A stretch of DNA of 64,000 bases from Streptomyces hygroscopicus subsp. hygroscopicus (GCF_001553455.1 NZ_BBOX01000138.1:1-64000), one strand, 5' to 3'. Shown: positions 23,593-35,374, counted from the first letter of the stretch. Notes: generated by a model from the sequence alone, not told the origin. A program made the numbers and translations.

Positions 23593-23964
23593 GTGCCTAC
23601 GATCCAGCAGCTGGTCCGCAAGGGCCGCCAGGACAAGGTCGAGAAGAACAAGACCCCCGCCCTCGCGGGGTCGCCGCAGCGCCGTGGCACATGCACCCGC
23701 GTGTTCACCACGACGCCGAAGAAGCCGAACTCGGCGCTCCGCAAGGTCGCGCGTGTCCGGCTGAGCAGTGGGATCGAGGTCACCGCCTACGTCCCGGGTG
23801 AGGGGCACAACCTGCAGGAGCACTCCATCGTGCTCGTGCGTGGCGGTCGTGTGAAGGACCTGCCGGGTGTTCGCTACAAGATCATCCGCGGCTCCCTCGA
23901 CACGCAGGGCGTCAAGAACCGCAAGCAGGCTCGCAGCCGCTACGGCGCCAAGAAGGAGAAGTAA
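23593..23964 (+). CDS. rpsL: 30S ribosomal protein S12
   Basis: A 123-aa decoding-center protein. [19 protein letters not shown] and [16 protein letters not shown] carry the lysines (about positions 43 and 88) where streptomycin-resistance mutations fall; both are wild type here. GTG start; GGAGAAA lies just upstream. First gene of rpsL-rpsG-fusA-tuf. Confidence 0.98.
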   Translation: MPTIQQLVRKGRQDKVEKNKTPALAGSPQRRGTCTRVFTTTPKKPNSALRKVARVRLSSGIEVTAYVPGEGHNLQEHSIVLVRGGRVKDLPGVRYKIIRGSLDTQGVKNRKQARSRYGAKKEK

Positions 23965-23966
23965 GA

Positions 23967-24437
23967 ATGCCTCGTAAGGGCCCCGCCCCGAAGCGCCCGG
24001 TCATCATCGACCCGGTCTACAACTCTCCTCTGGTGACCTCCCTCATCAACAAGGTGCTGCTGAACGGCAAGCGCTCCACCGCCGAGCGCATCGTGTACGG
24101 CGCCATGGAGGGCCTGCGGGAGAAGACCGGCAACGACCCGGTCATCACCCTCAAGCGCGCGCTGGAGAACGTGAAGCCGACCCTCGAGGTCCGCTCCCGC
24201 CGTGTCGGTGGCGCCACCTACCAGGTGCCGGTCGAGGTCCGCCCCGGCCGTTCCTCCACCCTCGCCCTGCGCTGGCTCGTGGGCTACTCGCGCGCCCGTC
24301 GTGAGAAGACCATGACCGAGCGGCTCATGAACGAGCTGCTGGACGCCAGCAATGGTCTGGGCGCCTCCGTCAAGCGGCGTGAGGACACCCACAAGATGGC
24401 CGAGTCCAACAAGGCCTTCGCGCACTACCGCTGGTAG
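23967..24437 (+). CDS. rpsG: 30S ribosomal protein S7
   Basis: A 156-aa primary 16S rRNA-binding protein of the 30S head. [63 protein letters not shown] and [20 protein letters not shown] are standard S7 segments. It starts 2 nt after the rpsL stop. In E. coli S7 represses this operon at the rpsL-rpsG junction; the very short gap here leaves no room for the same structure. Confidence 0.98.
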   Translation: MPRKGPAPKRPVIIDPVYNSPLVTSLINKVLLNGKRSTAERIVYGAMEGLREKTGNDPVITLKRALENVKPTLEVRSRRVGGATYQVPVEVRPGRSSTLALRWLVGYSRARREKTMTERLMNELLDASNGLGASVKRREDTHKMAESNKAFAHYRW

Positions 24438-24475
24438 TCGCTACCCCATCGAGAACCGAGAGAAGACTGAGCCAT

Positions 24476-26596
<2,121 letters not shown>

Positions 26597-26657
26597 GGCG
26601 GGTTCATCCGCATTCCTCACCCTTTAGGCTGGAAGCACAAGGCATCGGGGCTCTCAT

Positions 26658-26684
26658 CGTGGAGCGCGGTCACCGCGTTCCACG
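26658..26684 (+). promoter_or_regulatory. hairpin in the tuf leader
   Basis: CGTGGAGCGCGG (26658-26669) pairs with CCGCGTTCCACG (26673-26684), 12 bp with one G-U and a 3-nt loop, in the 224-bp gap between fusA and tuf. There is no U-tract, so it is more likely a processing or regulatory structure than a terminator. A weak -10-like TAGGCT at 26625-26630 upstream could mark a tuf promoter. Confidence 0.45.
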
Positions 26685-26820
26685 ACGGCCCCGGGCGCCG
26701 GCCCCCCATACGAATACGGCGAAGGGCATCCCCCTCGGGGTCCTGGCCGGTTCGGTAAGACCACCTGAACCCATCCGCAAAGCGTGGATGCGTACAGAAC
26801 CACTCCACAGGAGGACCCCA

Positions 26821-28014
<1,194 letters not shown>

Positions 28015-28037
28015 CCTGACGCTCCCCGGAGCTCGTA

Positions 28038-28076
28038 AAGAGCCCCATTCGCCTCTGGCGAGTGGGGCTCTTTCGT
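28038..28076 (+). terminator. terminator of the str operon
   Basis: A 16-bp stem, AAGAGCCCCATTCGCC (28038-28053) with GGCGAGTGGGGCTCTT (28057-28072), loop TCT, then TCG. It is a strong rho-independent terminator. Confidence 0.88.
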
Positions 28077-28131
28077 ATGTGGGTACCCGGCCGTCCACAT
28101 CGAAGCCGCGTTCGACTTCGGGAGCGAACAG

Positions 28132-28785
28132 ATGATGACCAATGGCAAGATCGCGGTCGCGATCACGGGAGGCTATCTCCTTGGACGCACGAAGAAGGCC
28201 AAACTCGCCGTGGGGCTGGGCATGTTGCTGGCCGGGAAGAAGATCGCGCTGGATCCGCAGCAGCTGAAGAAGGCCCTCGCCGAGACGCCGCTGCTGAGCG
28301 GCCTCAACGGACAGGTGCGCAAGGAGCTCGCCGACGCCACGCGGCAGGCCGCGACGAAGGCCGTGTCCGACCGGGTGAACGGCCTCGCCGATGCGCTGCA
28401 CGAGCGCACGGCGGCGCTGCGCGGCGGAGGCGCGGAGGAGCGGGGCGAGGACGAGGAGCCCGCCGAGGAGGAGGGCGCCGAGGGGACGGAGGGTGGTCCC
28501 AAGGAGGAGGGACCCGAGGACGAGCGGGGTGCTGAGGACGAGCGGGGTGCCGAGGGGGCGGAAGCCGACGCGGAATCCGAACCCGAGCCGAAACCCAAGC
28601 CGCCGAAGCCTCCCCGCAAGGCGGCGGCCAAGGCCCCGGCCCGTCCGGCGAAGAAGACCGCCGCGTCCGGTGCGAGCAGGGCGAAGAAGACCGCGAAGAC
28701 CGCGAAGACCGCCAAGAGAGCGAAGAGCGCGAAGACAGCGAAGACGGCCAAGGCCGCGAAGACCGCCGGGGGCCGCAATGGCTGA
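28132..28785 (+). CDS. membrane-associated/low-complexity protein with Lys/Ala-rich histone-like tail
   Basis: A 217-aa protein of unknown role. The first ~60 residues, [20 protein letters not shown] followed by [20 protein letters not shown], form two short hydrophobic stretches around basic residues, then a helix-forming region ([37 protein letters not shown]). A Glu/Gly-rich spacer (about 100-150) leads to a Lys/Ala/Thr tail of KTAK-like repeats (about 155-217) similar to histone H1. I recall relatives next to SRPBCC genes in Streptomyces, some near gas-vesicle genes; none are seen here. It overlaps the next gene by 8 nt, so the two are coupled. Either of two adjacent ATGs could be the start. 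Confidence 0.7.
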   Translation: MMTNGKIAVAITGGYLLGRTKKAKLAVGLGMLLAGKKIALDPQQLKKALAETPLLSGLNGQVRKELADATRQAATKAVSDRVNGLADALHERTAALRGGGAEERGEDEEPAEEEGAEGTEGGPKEEGPEDERGAEDERGAEGAEADAESEPEPKPKPPKPPRKAAAKAPARPAKKTAASGASRAKKTAKTAKTAKRAKSAKTAKTAKAAKTAGGRNG

Positions 28786-29881
28786 CACCCTGGGCAAGCT
28801 CAAGGACGACCTCGTCAAGAACCCGGCCACCGACCGTCTCAAGGACGAGCTGCGCGACTACGTCCAAGCGCGGGCGACGCAGGCGATCTCCGGTCTCGGC
28901 ACCGGCCTCGCCAAGGGCGCGCAGTCCCTCGCCGAGGGCAAGCCCCCGGGGCAGGCCCTGGTGAAGACCGGCTCGTCCCACCTGAAGGAGTCGCTGAAGG
29001 AGTCCCTGAAGGGTTCGCTGAAGGAGAAGGTCAAAGGGGTGTTCGGCAAGGGCCGGAACAGGAGCGGAGGCGGCAAGTCCAAGAGCGTGACGATCGTCGA
29101 GGACATCGACGTCGGGGTGCCGGTCCGCGAGGCGTACGACCAGTGGACCCAGTTCCAGGAGTTCAGCACCTTCGCCAAGGGCGTCGTCAGCGTCGAGAAG
29201 GCCGACGACACCAGCAGCAACTGGAAGGTGAAGGTCGCCAAGTCCACCCGCAGCTGGCACGCGAACGTCACCGAGCAGGTGCCCGACCAGCGCATCAGCT
29301 GGACCACGGAAGGCGCGAAGGGCACCGTCAAAGGCGTCGTCACCTTTCACCCGCTCGGCGACAACCTCACCCGGGTGCTGCTGGTCCTGGAGTACTTCCC
29401 CAAGGGCCTCTTCGAGAAGACCGGCAACATCTGGCGCGCCCAGGGCCGCCGCGCACGGCTCGACCTGAAGCTCTACCGGAAGTTCATCATGATGCGCGGT
29501 GAGGCCACCGACGGCTGGCGCGGCGAGATCCAGGACGGCGAGGTCGTGGTGGACCACGAGACGGCCGTGGAGGAGGAAGAGCGCGACAAGGCCGAGGGAG
29601 ACGCCGAGGGTGACGGCGCGCCGGAGGCGGAGTACGAGGAGGAGCCCGAAGACGCTGGTCCCGAGCCGGACGAGGAGGCGGGGGCCGAGGAGGACGGGGA
29701 GCCGGAGGCGGCCCGGGAGCCCGACGAGGAGGCCGAGGAGCCCGAGGCATACGAGGAGGAGCCCGAGGCGTACGCGTACGACGAGGATGAGGACGAGGGC
29801 GAGGACGAGGAGTTCGAGGAGGAGCCCGACGAGTCCGGGGAACCCCGCCCCCGGCAGCGCGCCGCCGCGGCCCGCGGCTGA
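28778..29881 (+). CDS. SRPBCC (START-like) family protein with acidic tail
   Basis: A 367-aa protein. Residues about 1-100 are helix-forming and Lys-rich ([40 protein letters not shown]). At about 105-240 lies a polyketide cyclase/START-like fold: [75 protein letters not shown], which suits binding of a hydrophobic ligand. The last ~130 residues are almost only Glu/Asp/Ala/Pro. The ATG overlaps the upstream gene end (ATGGCTGA). Opposite tail charges in the two products suggest they associate; that is inference. A hairpin follows. Confidence 0.78.
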   Translation: MADTLGKLKDDLVKNPATDRLKDELRDYVQARATQAISGLGTGLAKGAQSLAEGKPPGQALVKTGSSHLKESLKESLKGSLKEKVKGVFGKGRNRSGGGKSKSVTIVEDIDVGVPVREAYDQWTQFQEFSTFAKGVVSVEKADDTSSNWKVKVAKSTRSWHANVTEQVPDQRISWTTEGAKGTVKGVVTFHPLGDNLTRVLLVLEYFPKGLFEKTGNIWRAQGRRARLDLKLYRKFIMMRGEATDGWRGEIQDGEVVVDHETAVEEEERDKAEGDAEGDGAPEAEYEEEPEDAGPEPDEEAGAEEDGEPEAAREPDEEAEEPEAYEEEPEAYAYDEDEDEGEDEEFEEEPDESGEPRPRQRAAAARG

Positions 29882-29921
29882 CCACCCACCGGCCCGCCCC
29901 CGACCGAGGCCGGAACATCCT

Positions 29922-29957
29922 GGGCCCCACCCGTACGAGAGACGGCGGGTGGGGCCC
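29922..29957 (+). terminator. hairpin after the SRPBCC gene
   Basis: GGGCCCCACCCG (29922-29933) pairs with CGGGTGGGGCCC (29946-29957) across a 12-nt loop, about 40 nt after the stop codon. Confidence 0.65.
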
Positions 29958-30051
29958 GGCCGCGTCGGGAGCGCAGACCGGACGCGCGCCGGATGAGCAC
30001 CGGGGGCGGCGGAGCGGGGACGCGGGCCGGTGCCGGGCCGGGATGCCGCGG

Positions 30052-30236
30052 CACCGAAGGGCGCTCGAACCACGCTGGGAAGGGCCCTTCCCGGAGGTGG
30101 CCCGGGTCCCTGCCGGGCGGCGTCGGCGCGTGGACCGGGGAGCGGGCCGGGGGCGGAGCGGAGGCGGCACCGAGGTGCGCCTGAACCACGCCGGAAACGG
30201 CATCCCCCGGCGAGGCCCGGGTCCCCGCCGGGGACG
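30052..30236. repeat. imperfect ~60-bp direct repeat pair
   Basis: Two related stretches, about 30049-30118 and 30160-30236, share GCACCGA...GCTCGAACCACGC / GCGCCTGAACCACGC and GGCCCGGGTCCC...GCCGGG. They lie in a gene-free, extremely GC-rich 609-bp gap (29882-30490) that shows no convincing gene on either strand. Confidence 0.65.
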
Positions 30237-30249
30237 GTCCCCGGCACCC

Positions 30250-30480
30250 GGGCCGGACGCGAATGCCGGGGACGACCCGAAGGCCGTGCCCCATGGCGCG
30301 GGCCAGGAGCCGTGCCCCATGGCGCGGGCCGGACGCGAATGCCGAGGACGCGATGCCGGGGACGCGGCCCGGGGGCCGTGCCCCCTTGGCGCGGGCCGGG
30401 AGCCGTGCCCCATGGCGCGGGTCGGACGCGAATGCCGGGGACGCGACCCGGGGGCCGTGCCCCATGGCGCGGGGCGGGAA
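30250..30480. repeat. interspersed GC-rich repeat array with CCATGG cores
   Basis: Two alternating units: GCCGTGCCCCATGGCGCGGG at about 30283, 30309, 30402 and 30454, with a variant at 30375 that reads CCCCCTTGG, and GGACGCGAATGCCGGGGACG at 30254, 30331 (one change) and 30424. They fill the region downstream of the PIG-L gene stop. Unit order and spacing are irregular, unlike CRISPR. Confidence 0.85.
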
Positions 30481-30490
30481 GGCCGGGGTG

Positions 30491-32680
30491 TTACGCGCGT
30501 GACGTGGGACGGGGGCGCCAGATCCAGGGGGAGGCGTCCGGCGCGATGCCGACCACGTGGACGCGCTCGCGGCCGTCCGCCAGCAGTGCCGGGGCGCCGA
30601 CCGGGATCAGGTGGCCGGGGGAGCGCAGCGGCCTGGCGCTCGGGCCGGTGCCGTACTGGACCTGCACCTCTCCGCCCAGGTCCCGGCCGAGCAGCAGCAG
30701 CGTCTTCGCCTCGGGGCGGCCGGACGGCTGGGCGACGGTGTGTGCGGCGATCGACCCGTAGCCCTCGAAATGCCGCACCGTGCGGGCGGTGTCGCCGTGG
30801 ACGGTGGGCACCGTGGCCGCGGGGGTGCGGTAGACCAGCGCGAGCCCCCCGGCGGGGTCCACCGCGGCGCCCAGCGGATCGCCGCCGGGGCCCGGCAGAC
30901 CGGCCGGTGGGAGCAGTGCGACCGGGCCGCCGGTCCGTTCCTGGGCCCAGTGGTGGACGGTGTCGCGGCCGGAGGCGAAAACATGGACCCGCCCCTCGGC
31001 GTCGAGCAGCGCGGTCAGCCCGTCCTGGATCTCGGCGCCGCCGAGCCGCTGCCAGGGACCCCAGCGGCCGTCGGCGTCCCGGACCCGGGTGGCGAGACCC
31101 TTGTCCGCGGTCCGTACGAACAGGTGGACCCGGCCGTCAGAGGTGGCCACCGCCGCCGGGCAGCCGACCCGGCGGCCGTGCTCGGTGCTGGTCTCGGGGG
31201 TGCCGAGTCCGGTCCAGGCGCGGAACGGGCCGTCCGGGCCGCGTTGTTCCAGCACCACGATCTCGCGCTGGTCGGCCAGGCCCTGCCCGGCCAGCGCCGC
31301 GAACCGCAGGGCGATCAGCACCTGCCGTCCCGCGCTGTCCCGCACCGCGGTGAGCGCCGGGGCGAGCGGTCCGCCGCCGAGCCCCAGCGGCGCCCCGAAC
31401 CGTCCGCTGCCGGGCGCCGTCTCGCGCCACCGCACGGCCTGGGTGCCGAGCACCCCGTACGCCACGAGCCGGCCCTGGGCGTCGGTGGTGGGGGCGAGCG
31501 GGGTGGTGGGGTAGCGGTAGTGGGTGGAACGGATCCAGCCCTTGCGGTTCTGCAGCGGGCGCAGACCCCCCTGGCTGTAGTCGCCGCAGCCGGCCGGGTC
31601 GCCGCAGTCCCAGTCCGGGGCCCCGCCGTAGGACTTGATCGCCCGCGCCTTCTGGGCGAGCACGGCGGGCGGCAGATTGTGCGGCCAGCGCTGGTTGTAG
31701 TACCCGCGGAACGCGGTGGTGGTGAAGCGCGGGGCGCGCTTGTCCCGCCCGGTGGAGGCGGCCACCCACTGGGCGATCGCCTTCCAGGTGAACAGCGCGA
31801 CCGGGGTGTGGTCGCGGTGGTCGGAACAGCCCGGCTGATCGTTGTCCTTGGGGTGCAGGGCGTCGTGCACCTGGAAGTCGGGGTCCGGGTCCAGGGTGTG
31901 GATCAGCGTGGGCCGGTAGCGGTCCATGATCTCGGCGAGCACGTCGACCAGCGTCTGATGGCCGTACGAACTCGGGTGCGCCACGGGGGAGCCGGTGGCC
32001 GGCAGGGTGCGCATCACCGTGCCCGGGGTGCTCCACAGCGCGGGGATCCGTACGCCGCCCTCCGACAGCATCGCGATGTTGAGGAAGATCAGCCGGACCC
32101 GGCGGGCGTTGCCCACCAGGGTGTTGGTCTCCGCCGTGACCCCGCCGGGCAGCCGCAGCACCGACCGCTGCCAGGGTGTGAACTGGTCCAGCCCCATCAT
32201 CCGCGCGTACGCCTGCCGCAGCCCCTGATGGCGGGAGGCGGAGTACGCGGCCTTGTTCGGCCGTGGGATCGGCGTCCCCGGCGCGTGGTTGATCCCCACC
32301 GCCTCACCGGCCGTGACGTACACGCTCACCACCGGCACGCCGGAGCGCAGCACGTGCTCGGCGTCCGGGTTCATGAAGTACAGATCGTCGTCGGGGTGCG
32401 CCATGACCTGCAGCAGCAGCGCGTCCTTGGCGCCTACCGCCGAGGTGAAGGGCTCCGCCGCCCCGGGCGCGGTGGCCTGGGCGGGCGCGGCGGGCGCGGA
32501 GGCCGTGGTACGCGAGCGGCCGGCGCTGCACCCGGCGATCCCGGCGGCTCCCGCGGCGGTGAGTGCCGCCAGCGCGGCGAGCGTCTGCCGGCGGGTGGTC
32601 CGCCTTTCCGGCAGTGTCCATCGACTGTTCAATTCGGCGACCCTGTCACTTCGGCAGCGCGTAGTTTCCGGCTGCTCCAT
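30491..32680 (-). CDS. Tat-exported PIG-L family deacetylase lipoprotein with propeller-like C-terminus
   Basis: A 729-aa protein. A twin-arginine-type signal (TRRQTLAALAALTAAGAAG) ends in a lipobox with Cys51, so it is probably exported folded and lipid-anchored. The PIG-L/LmbE zinc hydrolase domain follows: VMAHPDDDLYFMNPD (His95, Asp98 region), IMDRYRPTLIHTLDPDPDFQ, and CSDHRDHTPVALF, supplying metal ligands for N-acetylglucosamine-type deacetylation. From about residue 430 on, repeated blocks such as VATSDGRVHLFVRTADKGLA, WGPWQRLGG and GRVHVFASGRDTVHHW resemble a fucose-lectin/PLL beta-propeller. The natural substrate is not known. The start at 32680 has no clear Shine-Dalgarno. Confidence 0.88.
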   Translation of the reverse strand: MEQPETTRCRSDRVAELNSRWTLPERRTTRRQTLAALAALTAAGAAGIAGCSAGRSRTTASAPAAPAQATAPGAAEPFTSAVGAKDALLLQVMAHPDDDLYFMNPDAEHVLRSGVPVVSVYVTAGEAVGINHAPGTPIPRPNKAAYSASRHQGLRQAYARMMGLDQFTPWQRSVLRLPGGVTAETNTLVGNARRVRLIFLNIAMLSEGGVRIPALWSTPGTVMRTLPATGSPVAHPSSYGHQTLVDVLAEIMDRYRPTLIHTLDPDPDFQVHDALHPKDNDQPGCSDHRDHTPVALFTWKAIAQWVAASTGRDKRAPRFTTTAFRGYYNQRWPHNLPPAVLAQKARAIKSYGGAPDWDCGDPAGCGDYSQGGLRPLQNRKGWIRSTHYRYPTTPLAPTTDAQGRLVAYGVLGTQAVRWRETAPGSGRFGAPLGLGGGPLAPALTAVRDSAGRQVLIALRFAALAGQGLADQREIVVLEQRGPDGPFRAWTGLGTPETSTEHGRRVGCPAAVATSDGRVHLFVRTADKGLATRVRDADGRWGPWQRLGGAEIQDGLTALLDAEGRVHVFASGRDTVHHWAQERTGGPVALLPPAGLPGPGGDPLGAAVDPAGGLALVYRTPAATVPTVHGDTARTVRHFEGYGSIAAHTVAQPSGRPEAKTLLLLGRDLGGEVQVQYGTGPSARPLRSPGHLIPVGAPALLADGRERVHVVGIAPDASPWIWRPRPTSRA

Positions 32681-32881
32681 GTGAGAGGACGATCGGTGAT
32701 CTTGACAGGTTGTCCCCTGGCCAGGAGGTCTCGGTCACAGATTGGGCACACCGCCGCCACGGGGCCACCGCATACCGCCGAGTGCCGGCCCTCGGCCCTC
32801 GGCCCTTCGGCCACGTCAGAGCGCTTTTCGGCGCGCCGACCTCCCCGGGCGCGCGGTCCGCCGCACCAGCACGCGCGCCGG

Positions 32882-33322
32882 CTACCGGTAGCGCGGCAGG
32901 TTCTCCGTCGAGATGGTCCACTCGCCGATCGTGACGTCCTCCCCGTAGACGAAGTCCTTCCGGGTCGCGTAGCGGGGGCCGTGCGGGGTGGAGTGGATGT
33001 CGGACAGTACGGCGCCCTCACCCGTACGGGGGTCGAAGATTGGTTCGGGCCGTGGCCGAACGGAACGGCGCCGCGGCCGGGGTGGGGCGCCGGGGCCGGG
33101 GCTGGTTGCCGGGCGCGGGTTTCGTTTCGCGCCTTCGGCGCAATTGAGCAGCGGGGCAGGGGCGGGGGCGCGGGCCGTGCCGCCGGCCGCCGGGTCGGTG
33201 GGAGCGGGCGCCGGCGGCGGCATCCGTGTTCGGGAGCCGGGCCGTCGCCGGGCCGCCGGACCCATTCCACCGGACCCATTCCAGGGGGGGTGGGAGTACC
33301 CCCCTGAATATTGATTGACCAA
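32882..33322 (-). CDS. hypothetical protein, possibly a mosaic or degenerate gene
   Basis: An open frame of 146 aa. The last ~55 residues (EPIFDPRTGEGAVLSDIHST, RYATRKDFVYGEDVTIGEWT, ISTENLPRYR) look like real protein; the ending is reminiscent of Uma2-family C-termini, but I cannot assign it. The N-terminal ~90 residues are Pro/Ala/Arg-rich and run through one copy of a 23-bp inverted repeat (33128-33150), so they may be non-coding. The ATG at 33322 lies at the edge of an AT-rich patch that could hold its promoter. Confidence 0.4.
   Translation of the reverse strand: MVNQYSGGYSHPPWNGSGGMGPAARRRPGSRTRMPPPAPAPTDPAAGGTARAPAPAPLLNCAEGAKRNPRPATSPGPGAPPRPRRRSVRPRPEPIFDPRTGEGAVLSDIHSTPHGPRYATRKDFVYGEDVTIGEWTISTENLPRYR
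33128..33150 (+). repeat. 23-bp inverted repeat, left copy
   Basis: Contains the self-complementary GCGCCTTCGGCGC (a UUCG-type mini-hairpin) followed by AATTGAGCA. The exact reverse complement is at 33500-33522. Similarity continues imperfectly into GC-rich flanks. Confidence 0.85.
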
Positions 33323-33358
33323 TTAGTTGCGTTAGGTCAAGCGTTTTTTAGAGGGGTA
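33303..33358. other. AT-rich patch with TTGACC/GGTCAA inverted pair
   Basis: An island of low GC in very GC-rich surroundings. TTGACC (33315-33320) and GGTCAA (33334-33339) are complementary, and a T-run follows at 33344-33349. A 33283-33305 hairpin (AGGGGGG with CCCCCCT) adjoins it. It could be a promoter or operator for the minus-strand frame starting at 33322. Confidence 0.45.
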
Positions 33359-33499
33359 CCCGGAGGGGCCGCCCCTCGGACCCACCGGCCCGTACTCCGG
33401 ATCGGACCGTATGTTCCCCCGTCGCCGAGCCGCCACGGCCTCAACACCCAACCGGCCCGGCAGCCGGCGGGTCCGCCCCGCCCCCATCCCCCCGACCCA

Positions 33500-33522
33500 T
33501 GCTCAATTGCGCCGAAGGCGCG
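33500..33522 (-). repeat. 23-bp inverted repeat, right copy
   Basis: Perfect reverse complement of 33128-33150. The 314-bp stretch 33323-33636 between the two minus-strand frames holds this repeat and the AT-rich patch; I see no gene in it. Confidence 0.85.
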
Positions 33523-33636
33523 AGACGGCGCCGCGCCTCGGACTCAGCACAAAGGCCACCGTGGGCGATCTGCTGCTGGAGCTCTCCAGTCGCTTCGCCG
33601 CCCCGACGACGCCCCTCACGCCGACCTGACGCCCTG

Positions 33637-34650
33637 TCAGGCAGCGGTCGGCGCGAGGGCCCCTCCGGGTTCTCGGCAGTCCCGGCAGCGGCCGGGCTTC
33701 GGGGCACGGAAGGCCCGGTCACAGCCGTCACAGTTCTGGAGGGGGACGACCGCCGGGCGCGAGGTGGGCTGGGCGGCTGGGAGAGGCGGCGGCAGCAGCG
33801 CCGTGAGGCGGTGGGCGAGCAGGGCGGCCGGGTGACGCAGGTCGGGCGGGAGGCCCGCACTCAGTGCACGGCGTACGGCCTCGGGGGCGGCGCCGCGCTC
33901 CAGCCAGGTGGTGACGGCGGGGGCGAGACGGCGCACATCCCGCTCGGGCAGGAGTAAGCGGTCGTCGTCGCGGCGCAGCTCCGCGAGGAGCGATGTTGCG
34001 GCGCGGGCGGGGGTCGTCCCGGTGGGCACGGCGTCGACCTGGGTGGTCCGCGGGCGCGGCGGCACGGGAGGCGCCACCGGAACACGTGGCGGGGGCGGGA
34101 CGGGCGGGGCGGGCGGTACGGGGGCGGAGCCGGTCCGGGACGGTGATGCCTGGCCGGGAGAGGTCCGGGGCGTGCGGCCGGAATCCGCCCGGGAGGGTGG
34201 TGCCTGGCCGGGATCGGCCACGGGCGGCGGTGCGGGCGGCCCGGCCGCCTCGCGCAGCCGGGGCTCCCCGGCGCGGCGGCGGGCGCGGGTGGCCCCGGGG
34301 TCGTTGTACGAGAACGTCCGGGTGACGATCCGTCCCTCGGGCGTACGCTCCCGGACCCGCTCGAGGTACCCGCACAGCTCCAGCTCCCGCAGCGCGGCGG
34401 CGATCCGGTCCCGCCCCTCCGGGAACCTTCCGGCCAGCGTCCTGATGTCCACCTGGGCGCCGTCGGGCAGCGACTGGATGTGCGCACCGAGCCCGATCGC
34501 GGTCAGGGAGAGCTCGCGGTGCTGGGTGAGGTGGTTGCCGATGATCGTGTACCGGGTGGGTTGGTGCTCACTCACATGAGTGAGTCCGCCGGCGGATCGG
34601 CGAACCAGGGAAAGAGCGCGCGGGGGCGCGCTAGGCTGCTGTTCAGCCAT
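33637..34650 (-). CDS. winged helix-turn-helix protein with C-terminal zinc ribbon
   Basis: A 337-aa probable DNA-binding protein. The start at 34650 gives MAEQQPSAPPRALSLVRRSA. After TRYTIIGNHLTQHRELSLTA, the segment IGLGAHIQSLPDGAQVDIRT and LAGRFPEGRDRIAAALRELE forms a winged helix resembling replication-initiator or DnaD-like modules, ending in RTFSYNDPG. A long Pro/Arg-rich linker (about 135-215) leads to a helical part with LLLPERDVRRLAPAVTTWLE and a final CxxC...CxxC zinc ribbon (NCDGCDRAFR, CRDC). This architecture is common and multicopy in Streptomyces; a function is not established. No clear Shine-Dalgarno precedes the start. Confidence 0.75.
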   Translation of the reverse strand: MAEQQPSAPPRALSLVRRSAGGLTHVSEHQPTRYTIIGNHLTQHRELSLTAIGLGAHIQSLPDGAQVDIRTLAGRFPEGRDRIAAALRELELCGYLERVRERTPEGRIVTRTFSYNDPGATRARRRAGEPRLREAAGPPAPPPVADPGQAPPSRADSGRTPRTSPGQASPSRTGSAPVPPAPPVPPPPRVPVAPPVPPRPRTTQVDAVPTGTTPARAATSLLAELRRDDDRLLLPERDVRRLAPAVTTWLERGAAPEAVRRALSAGLPPDLRHPAALLAHRLTALLPPPLPAAQPTSRPAVVPLQNCDGCDRAFRAPKPGRCRDCREPGGALAPTAA

Positions 34651-35343
34651 CGGGAAGCGCCTACTTCCTCGTTGGTCAGGCCCTCGAACGGGAAGCCACT
34701 CCCGGCCGAGGGCCGTCGCATGTCTGGGGTTGTCGAGCCCGAGCCTGCCCTGCCGAACGGCCTGTGCGCCAGCGGGAGCGGACGGGATCACCCGTGCGGG
34801 TGACCAGGGTGAGGTTTGGATGGGTTGGGTGGGTTCTTTCCGGCGGTTCTTGGTCTTTGATCTCCCGTAGCCCCGGGATATCGGCTACCGGCGCCAGGGA
34901 TGCCGGACGCCGGTGCGGGTGCGGGCGGACGAGGGCCCCCGGCTCGCGTTCACGCCGGACGCGTTGGACCCGCTTCGTGACCTACGCGTCCGCGCGCTGA
35001 TCCGCTGATCCGCTGATGCGGAGCTCCCGGTGCCGTTCGGGCCGGGAGCTCTCGTGTGCCTCTCACGCAACGGTGTGGTGGTGCGATGTCCGGCCGTCGT
35101 CCTAGCGAGCCTCTATGGTGGCGCTGCCCTCTACTGCGCGCTTCCCCGCGCCGAGTTCACGGGGATGCCGATTCTGCTGACGGACGAAGAGGACGCCTAT
35201 CCGCCCGGGGTGCTCACCGTCGACATCGAGTCGCCCGGCATGCTGGGCTCTCACTGAGCCTGCCTGCTACCTGCTGCCTGCCCTGCGCGTGAGCGCGGCG
35301 GCCAGCGGGCCGGTCGGCCGTCAACCTCGCGCCGTTCGGTTCC
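34651..35343. other. gene-poor region upstream of the Uma2 gene
   Basis: About 690 bp with no gene I can support. At 34879-35011 the plus strand reads RVRADEGPRLAFTPDALDPL before a stop, a possible remnant of a small regulatory protein of the DUF397 sort. A frame at 35030-35257 (GVLTVDIESPGMLGSH at its end) has no family I know. A short direct repeat GCTGATCC lies at about 34996-35014. Confidence 0.4.
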
Positions 35344-35374
35344 TCCCTATGTGCGGCATTGCCGCACATAGGGA
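35344..35374. promoter_or_regulatory. 31-bp palindrome, candidate operator
   Basis: The arms TCCCTATGTGCGGCA (35344-35358) and TGCCGCACATAGGGA (35360-35374) are perfectly complementary around a single central T. It lies 47 bp before the Uma2 start. With a 1-nt center it cannot form an RNA hairpin without unpairing the middle, so a dimeric protein site is likely. Confidence 0.7.

Noticed and set aside
23593-23964. Streptomycin-resistance allele of rpsL
   Set aside because: Both sensitive-site lysine regions ([11 protein letters not shown] and GRVKDLPG) are wild type.
28132-29881. Part of a gas-vesicle cluster
   Set aside because: The pair resembles genes I recall near gvp loci, but no GvpA, GvpF, GvpJ or GvpO sequence is present here.
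30250-30480. CRISPR-like array
   Set aside because: Units alternate irregularly, spacers are not of constant length and are not unique, and no cas gene is present.
33411-33629. Short frame in the gap before the winged-helix gene
   Set aside because: It runs through the 23-bp repeat, is Arg/Pro-rich and lacks a ribosome site.
35030-35257. A 75-aa frame upstream of the Uma2 gene
   Set aside because: No recognisable motif, no clear ribosome site, and the region looks like debris; it is only mentioned in the intergenic entry.
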